Part shown: piece after piece, positions 56,945 to 64,000 of the stretch
Layout: each line of letters opens with the position of its first letter
How positions within the stretch are numbered: the first letter of the stretch is position 1
Origin: CAVTQY01 sp963736975
Lineage (GTDB): Bacteria; Pseudomonadota; Alphaproteobacteria; Acetobacterales; Acetobacteraceae
Direction of reading: 5' to 3'
Length of the DNA stretch: 64,000 nucleotides
Assembly: GCA_963736975.1 (NCBI GenBank)
Contig: CAVTQY010000001.1
Location: 1 to 64,000 of the forward strand
Made by a program: the position numbers and the translations under genes
Notes under the pieces: model-generated
What the model saw: the letters and a program-made list of their open reading frames with translations, nothing else
Databases searched by the model: none
Told to the model about the DNA's origin: nothing

Positions 56945-58381
56945 TCATACGCGGCTCTCCCCGTCTGACAAGTCGGGATCCTGAGCGCTGGCCTTGTGCG
57001 TGGGCGTCACCGCCACCGCGGCGCCCGGGGCGGGCGTCGCTTCCTCCGGCGCATAAAGCTTGATGTAGTTGTGCGACAGCAAGTGATACACGCCCGCTGG
57101 ACAGATCAGCCGCGAGCAGCCGGTGGCGATGAGCGACGTCGCCATCAGCGGCACCACCATGGTGTTGTCGGCGGTCATCTCGGCGACGATAACGAAGGCG
57201 GTGATCGGCGCCTGCACCACGCCCGAGAAATAGCCGACCATGCCGAGCAGGATGATCGCGCCGACGGGCACGTGCGGCAGCAGCCGGGACACGTCGTAGC
57301 CGATGCCGGCGCCGACCGCGAGCGAGGGCGAAAACAGCCCGCCCGGGATGCCGGCCACCGAGGAAAGGGTGGTCGCGGCCATCTTCAGAAGGCCGAAGCT
57401 CATCGGCAATGGCGTCCCGGTATCGACCAGTGCTTTCACATGCGTATAGCCGGTGCCGAAGATCGTGTCGCCCGAAGCGATCCCGCACAGCGCAACCACC
57501 ACGCCGCAGCCTCCGGCAAAGATCACCGGATGGCGCTTGATCGCAGGCCCGATCCGGCCGGGAAGCCCGTGCGCCACCTCGACCAGGATGCGGCTGAAGA
57601 CGCCGCCCAGCAGCCCCCCGGCCACACCGCATATCGGCACGGCGAGCCAGCCGAAGGCGCTGCCGAGATGCGAGGTGATGACGCCGAAATAGGTGTAGTT
57701 GCCCAGCAGCGCGAGCGACACGATGCCGGCGGCGATGATCGCTCCGATGACGAGGCCGCTCGATCGTTCATCGAACGAGCGGCTCATTTCCTCGATGGCG
57801 AAGATCACCCCGGCAAGCGGCGTGTTGAACGCGGCGGCGATGCCGGCGGCTGCGCCCGCCAGGATCAGGCCCGGCTGGCGGGCGGGCGACAGCCGGCCGA
57901 GGGCGAACATGATCGAGGCGCCGACCTGGACGGTCGGCCCCTCGCGGCCGATCGACGCGCCGCAGAGCAGGCCGCCCAAGGTCAGGAAGATCTTGCCGAT
58001 GCCGATTCGCAACGAGACCAGCTTGCCGCGCTCCTGCTGGCCCCACAGCTTGCGGGCGGCGATCGCCTGCGGGATGCCGCTGCCCTCTGAGTTCGGGAAG
58101 TAGCTTCGGGTGAGCCAAGCCAACAGGGCAAAGCCGGCAGGGGTAACCAGCAGGCACGCCAGCGGCCAGCGCGCGAGCAGGCCGTTGAAGCCGCGCTCGG
58201 CCCAGGCGGCGCCGATCGCCATGACCACCCCGGCTAGGCCGATCAGGCAGCCGCCGAACAGCAGGTTGATGCGTTGCCAGAAGCGCAGCGAGTGGGCACG
58301 GACAAGCCGGGGGCGAAAACTGGCTCTGCGCCGCGCGCCGGGGAAGGCGGGCAGGGCCGGGCTCGTGGTATCAGGCGGCAT
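56945..58381 (-). CDS. CLC family chloride channel/transporter
   Basis: A 478-residue integral membrane protein. The three CLC selectivity motifs are visible: GSGIPQAIAA (about residue 105), GREGPTVQVGASIM with the gating glutamate (about 150), and PGGLFSPSLAVGAGIG (about 350). It has the usual 12-18 hydrophobic segments and no C-terminal CBS domains. CLC proteins exchange chloride for protons, or pass chloride, in acid resistance and charge balance. It is upstream of hyuA on the same strand by 29 bases, which may be a chance arrangement. Confidence 0.92.
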   Translation of the reverse strand: MPPDTTSPALPAFPGARRRASFRPRLVRAHSLRFWQRINLLFGGCLIGLAGVVMAIGAAWAERGFNGLLARWPLACLLVTPAGFALLAWLTRSYFPNSEGSGIPQAIAARKLWGQQERGKLVSLRIGIGKIFLTLGGLLCGASIGREGPTVQVGASIMFALGRLSPARQPGLILAGAAAGIAAAFNTPLAGVIFAIEEMSRSFDERSSGLVIGAIIAAGIVSLALLGNYTYFGVITSHLGSAFGWLAVPICGVAGGLLGGVFSRILVEVAHGLPGRIGPAIKRHPVIFAGGCGVVVALCGIASGDTIFGTGYTHVKALVDTGTPLPMSFGLLKMAATTLSSVAGIPGGLFSPSLAVGAGIGYDVSRLLPHVPVGAIILLGMVGYFSGVVQAPITAFVIVAEMTADNTMVVPLMATSLIATGCSRLICPAGVYHLLSHNYIKLYAPEEATPAPGAAVAVTPTHKASAQDPDLSDGESRV

Positions 58382-58609
58382 TCAGGAGCGCGTATCGGTG
58401 GGGCGGCAGGCCGTCAACCGGCGCCGGAGGTCGAGTTTCCGCTTCGGTATGCACGTTGCCAAGGCCAGCGAGAAGTTTTCTGTTCCAGTATCGAGCCCGG
58501 CGCTCAGGAAGTTGGTTACCCATAAGGAGCAAGGGAATTGCCGAGAGACATTGCGGTAGCGTTCCTCACGGTTCGCGGCCCCCTGGCACCTGTTAGCAGG
58601 GCAAAGCAT

Positions 58610-59551
58610 TCACAAAAGTCCGAGGTGCCCCTCCAGGATGCTCGCTGTGACGCCGCGCGCCACCTGTTCCAACCGTTGCGCCAGATTGCGGAGCAGCCGC
58701 TCGGCTTTCTCCACATCATCCAGCTCCCACGCCTGGCGCAATGCTTTGCGAACTGAGGCGTGCAAGTGCTTGGGCAGCCGTTCGACGATATTGCGCGCCT
58801 TGTGGATCTGGCAACGCTGAACAGGCGTGTGCCGGCCGAAGGGTCTTACGGATCGCCTTGAGTAGCGCCTTCGAGCCATCGACGATGAACAGGCGGCAAA
58901 TTTTCGGATCCACGTTCGACCAGATTTATCCAACAACGCCTGCACCACAGCGGCGTTTTTGGTCGCTCCTTCCAGCAGCTCAAGCGGACGTTTCACCCCA
59001 TCGCCGTCGATGCCGACGGCAGCCAGTAATATCAGTTCGTCAGTGATGTGAATGCCATCGATCTGGATTGCCAACAGATCAAGCTGCGAGAGGTCCGCCG
59101 CCATCCACTCAGCCATCCGCTCGGCCGACAATGCCAACGAACCGACGCGACACGGCGGACTTCGAAACGCCGGCGCCGCGGGCAACCGGGATGTCGCCCT
59201 CCGGCAGGCGCACCGCACGTCGGAAACGACGGGTGGAGACGTTGCATTCTTCGGCTGTACGGCTTCCCAGCTCGGCAAAGCCAGCTCGGCTCCTTTGCGG
59301 ACTCGAACACGGGGCGGTTCAATGCCGGGAAAGGCGATCCTGCCCCCGGTGCGACCCCAGCGATGACCGCGCCGACCGTCGTTGCGCCCATACCGCGGAC
59401 CGCACAGCTCGGCCGCATCGTGCTCCATCATCTCAACCAGCGTCGCTACCCCGGCGGTCAGACAGAACCGCTCAAAACTGACCGCCACATCCTCTCAGGC
59501 CGCCTCAACGCCCGCTGCGATAATCCCGGCCGATGTGATATCCTTCCTCAT
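58610..59551 (-). pseudogene. IS256-family transposase, multiply broken
   Basis: The ATG at 59551 starts MRKDITSAGIIAAGVEAA, then a TGA at 59495-59497 (where an Arg would fit) interrupts the frame. It continues with VAVSFERFCLTAGVATLVEMMEHDAAELCGPRYGRNDGRRGHRWG, and LSAERMAEWMAADLSQLDLLAIQIDGIHITDELILLAAVGIDGDG, the DDE-type core. Two further frame changes at about 58830-58920 and a truncation after LEQVARGVTASILEG make it non-functional. Confidence 0.8.
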
Positions 59552-59648
59552 TGCATTGCCTTCCTTTCGTGGACTCGACACCCCGAGCTTACAGGCGCAA
59601 GGTGAGCAGCCCTGACCTCCCTATTTCAACAAGCTCCGGGACACCCCC
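58610..59648 (-). mobile_element. IS256-type (Mutator) element, decayed
   Basis: The outer end at about 59648 reads GGGGGTGTCCCGGAGCTTG on the minus strand, followed by the transposase pseudogene. The other end, near 58610, is truncated, because the transposase stops well before its usual C-terminus. The border is next to a 3' tRNA fragment. Confidence 0.65.
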
Positions 59649-59668
59649 AGGACGTATCTTGACGCGGT

Positions 59669-59700
59669 AGGGGTCAGAGGTTCGATCCCTCTCGCGCCCA
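59669..59700 (+). other. 3' fragment of a tRNA gene
   Basis: The sequence AGAGG-TTCGATC-CCTCT is a perfect T-arm, followed by CGCGCCC and an A at 59700, as in a tRNA 3' acceptor strand. The 5' acceptor strand, D-arm and anticodon are missing; the IS256-type element begins about 20 bases upstream. It may be a tRNA interrupted by the element or a left-over integrase target. Confidence 0.55.
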
Positions 59701-59761
59701 TTGGCTTTCGGCCTGGGTCCGGTCGATTGCCCCACTCCGTGCCCTAGCCTACCGTCCCGCC

Positions 59762-61468
59762 ATGGACGAAGAACACGCACCGAAGCGCGGCCTGGCGCGC
59801 AATGCCGCGAACTACGGCGATCGCGACTTCGCGCTCTATCTGCGCCGCTCCTTTGCCAAATCCATGGGCTACTCCCAGGCCATGCTGGAGCGCCCGGTAG
59901 TCGGCATCGTCGATACGCGCTCCGGCTACAACAATTGCCATCGCACTGTGCCCGAACTCGTCGAGGCAGTGAAACGCGGCGTCCTGGCCGCCGGTGGTCT
60001 GCCGCTTGCGTTCCCAACTATTTCGCTCTGCGAACCGTCGCTGTTTCCCACCAGCATGCATTATCGCAACCTGGCAGCACTTGACACCGAAGCGATGCTG
60101 ACAGCGCAGCCCATGGATGCCGCCGTGCTGATCGGGGGCTGCGACAAGACCGTGCCCGCCCAGCTCATGGCCGCGGCTTCGGCCGATATTCCCTGCGTGC
60201 AGCTCGTCACCGGGCCGATGCTCGCCACTTCCTTCCAGGGCGAGCGCCTCTCCGCCTGCACCGATTGCCGCCGCTACTGGGCGCAATACCGCGCCGGGAA
60301 AGTTTCCGGCGAGCGCATCCATGAAATCGAGGACCGGCTCGCAACCACCGCCGGCACCTGCGGCGTGATGGGCACCGCCAGCACGATGGCCTGCATCGCC
60401 GAGACGCTCGGGATGATGCCGACAGGCACCGCCAGCATCCCGGCGGTGCACGCGGATCGGCTCCGCGCCGCCGAAGACGCCGGCGCGCTGGCGATGCGGC
60501 TGGTCGCCAACCCCATCCGCCCTTCGCAGATCATCACCGAGCACGCGGTGGAGAACGCGTTACGCGTGTTGCTGGCGCTCGGCGGTTCGACTAACACGCT
60601 GATCCATCTCACCGCGATTGCTGGGCGGCGCGGCATCGAGATCAGCCTGGCTCGGCTCAATGGCCTCTCCGACGGCACGCCCGTGCTCGTCGATCTCAAG
60701 CCGACCGGCGAAGGCTATATGGAGGATTTCCACGCCGCCGGCGGAATGCCGGCGCTGCTGTGGGAGCTGCGCGACCTGCTGCATCATGGCACGCGCGACG
60801 TCACCGGCGCCATGCTCGGCGACCGCCTGGTCGAGCCCGCTTTCATCGATCGCCGCATCATCCATGCGCGCGCCGAGCCGGTCTCGCCGGTCGGCGGGCT
60901 GGTGGCGCTGTTCGGCTCACTGGCGCCGCGCGGAGCGATTCTGAAGCGCAGCGCCGCCACACCGGCGTTGTTCGAAACCGAGGCGCGCGCCGTGGTGTTC
61001 GACGCGTTGGGCGATCTCGCGGCCCGCATCGACGATCCGGCGCTGGAGGTAACCGAACGCGATGCGCTGGTGCTGAAGAATGCTGGCCCGCTGACACAAG
61101 CCGGCATGCCGGAAGCCGGTTATCTGCCGATCCCGCGAAAGCTCGCCGCAGCCGGCGTGAAGGACATGCTGCGCCTCAGCGATTGCCGTATGTCCGGCAC
61201 CGCTTTCGGGACCATCATCCTGCATATCGTGCCGGAAGCCGCCGCTGGCGGTCCGCTTGCGCTGATCGAGACCGGCGATCGCATCCGGCTGTCCGTACGC
61301 GAACGCCGCCTCGATCTGTTGGTCGATGAGCGGGAGTTGGCGCGGCGCCGCGCCGTCTGGCGCCCGCCGGCAAAACCCGCTCGCGGTTGGGACCGGCTCG
61401 TGGCCGAGCAGGTGTTGCAGGCCGATCAGGGTTGCGATCTGGCGGTGCTGTGCCCTGTCGGCGGTTGA
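59762..61468 (+). CDS. IlvD/Edd family dehydratase (dihydroxy-acid or sugar-acid dehydratase type)
   Basis: A 568-residue iron-sulphur dehydratase. Cluster-binding cysteines are in GYNNCHR, LIGGCDKTVPAQLMAA and ATTAGTCGVMGTASTMACIAE, and LRLSDCRMSGTAFGTIILHI near the end is the IlvD/Edd signature. Length and motifs such as FPTSMHYRNLAALDTEAML are closer to the pentonate/sugar-acid dehydratase branch than to classical IlvD, so a role in sugar-acid breakdown is likely; this is inference. The ATG at 59762 lies 60 bases after the tRNA fragment. Downstream genes are degraded. Confidence 0.88.
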   Translation: MDEEHAPKRGLARNAANYGDRDFALYLRRSFAKSMGYSQAMLERPVVGIVDTRSGYNNCHRTVPELVEAVKRGVLAAGGLPLAFPTISLCEPSLFPTSMHYRNLAALDTEAMLTAQPMDAAVLIGGCDKTVPAQLMAAASADIPCVQLVTGPMLATSFQGERLSACTDCRRYWAQYRAGKVSGERIHEIEDRLATTAGTCGVMGTASTMACIAETLGMMPTGTASIPAVHADRLRAAEDAGALAMRLVANPIRPSQIITEHAVENALRVLLALGGSTNTLIHLTAIAGRRGIEISLARLNGLSDGTPVLVDLKPTGEGYMEDFHAAGGMPALLWELRDLLHHGTRDVTGAMLGDRLVEPAFIDRRIIHARAEPVSPVGGLVALFGSLAPRGAILKRSAATPALFETEARAVVFDALGDLAARIDDPALEVTERDALVLKNAGPLTQAGMPEAGYLPIPRKLAAAGVKDMLRLSDCRMSGTAFGTIILHIVPEAAAGGPLALIETGDRIRLSVRERRLDLLVDERELARRRAVWRPPAKPARGWDRLVAEQVLQADQGCDLAVLCPVGG

Positions 61469-61585
61469 TCCCCGAGGTTGGCTGCTGATGCCGGATGGGA
61501 GATCCTGTTCAGGATATCGTCCGGCATTCTGCATCGCGGATCGGCCGGCCGCCGGCAACCGCGAGCTCCGGCGCCACGTCGAATG

Positions 61586-62170
61586 TCAGCGGTCTCGGCG
61601 CACGGAGTTCAGCCAGAACGGGATCTCCTCGCGGATCATGCTGACCAGCGCCGGTGCGCGCTCGGCAAGTGCGGCCCGCTCACCGGTCATTCCCAGCACA
61701 AGCGGCGTCGCCGAAACTGCCGGCGGCAGACGCGTCGCCAGCACCGCGCATAATTGATCCACCATCAACACGTAACCCCGTTGGCGAATCTCCGTCACTC
61801 GGGCGATGAGTTCGGGTATGCGTACGATTTCTGCCGGTGACCGCGTTTCGGCATTGAGTCGGTGCATCAGGCGTCGCACGTCGGCGTCGGTTTCCGCCGC
61901 CAGCAGGATCTGTCCGATCGCGCATGACGCTAGCGGCAGTAGAGTGCCGGCCTCGACGCAGTCTGGCCTGCGGCGCAGCGGATCGACCACATGGGCGTAC
62001 TGCGCGTGGTCACCGTTGCGGCGGCCCAGAATAACCGGACAACCGCCACGCTCTGCCAACCAATCCATCATGTCCAGCACTGCCCCGGAACAACGGCCGC
62101 GCGATCCAGTTGCCGAGCAGCGGCACCCGTTCCGTCGGAACGTGGGTGCGAGCCCGCGCATCGTAACCAA
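61586..62170 (-). pseudogene. IclR-type regulator, effector domain only
   Basis: The frame encodes VEAGTLLPLASCAIGQILLAAETDADVRRLMHRLNAETRSPAEIVRIPELIARVTEIRQRGYVL, which matches the ligand-binding domain of IclR regulators. The N-terminal winged-helix DNA-binding domain is missing: the first 50 residues are unrelated. It is a truncated gene or pseudogene and may once have controlled the adjacent dehydratase. Confidence 0.6.
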
Positions 62171-62183
62171 AAATAGCCGATCT

Positions 62184-62520
62184 TCACGAGGCTTCGATCA
62201 CGCTGGCGAGGCGTCTTGCCGGAGGGGTAGGGGACGTCCGCCGGAGGCGCCCGACCGATGCCGCGTCAGCGCCGCGCAGCAGCTTCAGCTCCGCATCGCC
62301 GTGGCCTTCCCCTGCTCGGTAACCGAGCGAGGCCGAAATACGATCGCCGGTCTCGCGGACGATCTTGCTCAGGCCTTCCTGATCATCCTCGATCCGCTCC
62401 GACCGGCCGGCGAGCAACAGCGCCTCGTTCACGACCCCGTCACCGCGCATAATCGGCACGGCGATCCCCGCCGCACCGGTATAGCTTCGCCGATGCTGAT
62501 GCTTATCCCGGCCGCGCGGA
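62184..62520 (-). pseudogene. Fragment of a second IclR-type regulator
   Basis: The sequence YTGAAGIAVPIMRGDGVVNEALLLAGRSERIEDDQEGLSKIVRETGDRISASLGY fits the C-terminus of an IclR effector domain. It is not contiguous with the previous fragment and has its own degenerate flanks. Low-complexity frames on both sides are shadows. Confidence 0.5.
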
Positions 62521-62756
62521 TCGCATCCAGTCGCCGCCGCAGCGCTGCCCGATCCGTGATCGTTTTGGGGGTAAGCTTTCGCAACCGACGGAGCATTGGC
62601 GGCTGGCTTGCGGCAGGAGGAGCGCGCCGTTGTGCCGGCTTTGGGATCGCCCGATGTCACCGAAGGCCTGGCGGCGATCGAAGCCAAACGCTCGCCTATG
62701 TTCCCGTCATTCGCCAGTACCCTGGGCCTTGATCATTCGTAGCGGGTTGTAGGTAA

Positions 62757-63453
62757 TCACCGTAGCCGCCGATCTCCGCCATCACGCTTTCCTCTTTGTT
62801 GCGCCCGGGATGGTGCGGCGATGATGTTGCGTTTGATATGGTTGGCGCCTTCGATGATCTGCAGCACCTTGGCACGAAAGTACCGGTTGATCGGGTATTC
62901 GTTGGAGATTCCCGCGGCGCCGTAGAGCTGCACGGCGTGGGTCGCGACGTTCATTGCGGTATCAGAGGTGAAGCATTTTGGCGATCGCCGCCGCCCGCGT
63001 CAGGCCCGGTCCCTTCACGCCTTCATCGACCATCGCCGCCGCGCGATAGGTCAGCAGGCGGGCAGCATCGACTGCGATCGCTATGTCAGCCAGCGTCCAA
63101 CCCACGCCCTGGAACTCGCTGACCTGCTGGCCGAAGGCGTGCCTGTCGGCGACATGAGCAGCGCCAGATCCATGGCGCCTTGCGCCAGCCGCACGCCGCA
63201 CGCCGCAATTCAGCGGACGCGAGGCATTCAGCGCCTCCATCACCAGCTTGAAGCCTTCGCCTTCGCGGCCGAGGATAACCTCAGCCGGCACATAGATGTT
63301 GTCGAAGAACAACGCGGAGGACGCGATGCCACGGGCACCCCATCTTGTCCTTCTTGTGGCCGATCTCGAAGCCCTTCATCCCGCGCGTGACGATAAAGAA
63401 GTTGATCCGCCAACGTTCTCCCTCGCCGCTGCGTGCCGCCACCAGGATGAAAT
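62757..63453 (-). pseudogene. Acyl-CoA dehydrogenase, several frameshifts
   Basis: On the minus strand, successive frames read NFILVAARSGEGERWRINFFIVTRGMKGFEIGHKKDKMG and MFFDNIYVPAEVILGREGEGFKLVMEALNASRPLN. Then come FQGVGWTLADIAIAVDAARLLTYRAAAMVDEG and VATHAVQLYGAAGISNEYPINRYFRAKVLQIIEGANHIKRNI. These are consecutive parts of the acyl-CoA dehydrogenase mid and C-terminal domains, including the IxEG region that surrounds the catalytic glutamate loop. Frame changes at about 62960, 63170 and 63320, and the missing N-terminus where the IS remnant begins, show it is a pseudogene. Confidence 0.8.
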
Positions 63454-63637
63454 TGTGAATCGGCGTCCAACCTTGACCCACCCGAGGGCGGGCTATTGCA
63501 TTGATGCCGAAAGAATTGGCAATTTGCCGGGGTCAATGTTGGACGCCGGTCGCGACCCCGTCCGATCCCCAAAGGGCAAGCATTTACAGGCACTTGCCTT
63601 TCCTGGGAGCGGGGTCAAAGTTGGACGCCGACTCACG
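63454..63637. mobile_element. IS21-type end remnant (184-base inverted-repeat element)
   Basis: The left end, TGTGAATCGGCGTCCAAC with CTTGACCC, and the right end, GGGTCAAAGTTGGACGCCGA with CTCACG, are inverted copies. A third copy (GGGTCAATGTTGGACGCCGG) lies inside at about 63531. Repeats of this form at the ends, with TG...CA-like borders, are typical of IS21 elements. No transposase is left. It cuts off the acyl-CoA dehydrogenase pseudogene. Confidence 0.6.
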
Positions 63638-63724
63638 GTTCAGCCCGTTCGCATCAAGCGGGCTGCCGCGCTTCGACCTAACGATTCGAGGCTCGGGTTC
63701 TTGCGCCGTACCGCGGCCCGCTGA

Positions 63725-63922
63725 CTAGCCACGTACCTGCGGAGCCGGAGGAGGAGCCGGAGGCGGTGGCGGGGGCGAAGCCTCGACCGGTTGCGCCGGC
63801 GGCGGGGCGGGCTGCTGCTGAGCGCACCCCGCGAGGAGCGCCGCGGGAACCACGACGGCAAAAACCATTGCCGCTTTACAGAACAGCCTATGGCGGGCCA
63901 GTGTTTCGGAAACGTCGAACAT
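63725..63922 (-). CDS. Small proline-rich lipoprotein
   Basis: A 65-residue protein with a signal segment and lipobox, VFAVVVPAALLAGC, followed by QQQPAPPPAQPVEASPPPPPPAPPPAP. The cysteine should be lipidated and the Pro/Ala tail extend into the periplasm. Such tails occur on small envelope lipoproteins, though I know no precise function. The start is an ATG at 63922. Confidence 0.65.
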   Translation of the reverse strand: MFDVSETLARHRLFCKAAMVFAVVVPAALLAGCAQQQPAPPPAQPVEASPPPPPPAPPPAPQVRG

Positions 63923-64000
63923 CCGTTCCTCCGTGGTTGAAAGGCTCGCAGACAGGCTAACTCTAAACGCTATTCTCAGCGAAGAGTCAAAACGACAGGT

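Noticed and set aside
59649..59700. Complete tRNA
   Set aside because: Only the T-arm and 3' acceptor strand are present; no matching GGGCGCG 5' strand, D-arm or anticodon arm is found upstream.

Overview
The window is high-GC, densely packed bacterial DNA. It looks like an alphaproteobacterium of the Rhodospirillales, most likely Acetobacteraceae. Supporting signs are a hopanoid locus (hpnL/hpnA-B-C-D), a DUF1285-NUDIX-DUF6111-CCA transferase run, GyrA with Ala at the quinolone-determining serine, and intergenic palindromic repeats of alphaproteobacterial type. This placement rests on gene content and repeat style only; no search was possible.

Left part (1-12.3 kb): a minus-strand MoxR ATPase / DUF58 / DUF4159 / glutamine-amidotransferase-like membrane protein operon, followed by TspO and the start of a secreted protein. 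Divergent from it is a plus-strand housekeeping run ending in CCA tRNA nucleotidyltransferase. A radical SAM + GNAT pair on the minus strand faces away from a PEP-CTERM protein and a phosphodiesterase/TPR protein, which a frameshift has fused into one reading frame.

14.7-27.2 kb: one long minus-strand operon encodes two peptide-type ABC importers around a hydantoinase/oxoprolinase pair (hyuA, hyuB). There are two binding proteins and two DppB/DppC sets, but ATPases for only one importer. Most junctions are ATGA or TGATG overlaps. The likely logic is uptake of a cyclic-amide or pyroglutamyl-type compound and its ATP-dependent ring opening. A second hyuA-hyuB pair with a D-aminoacylase lies at 51.6-56.9 kb.

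27.3-46.6 kb: an FAD-oxidoreductase/SelD fusion, an L,D-transpeptidase, a 4-kb poor region with a deleted IS3 element, tRNA-Lys, a PPIase-coaD-gyrA block, another IS3 remnant, a frameshifted phosphoketolase, and a lone periplasmic binding protein six bases upstream of a chemoreceptor.

46.7-64 kb: hpnL diverges from hpnA-B-C-D. Then come the second hydantoinase block, a CLC channel, an IS256-type remnant beside a 3' tRNA fragment, an IlvD/Edd-family dehydratase, and a decaying tail (IclR and acyl-CoA dehydrogenase fragments, an IS21-type end remnant). A proline-rich lipoprotein closes the window.

Two themes recur. First, single-base indels interrupt otherwise well-conserved genes, often in or next to a doubled base; these could be real decay or assembly error. 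Second, short palindromic repeats sit inside coding sequence, in frame in hyuA and in an unknown protein. No CRISPR array, rRNA operon or prophage was seen.
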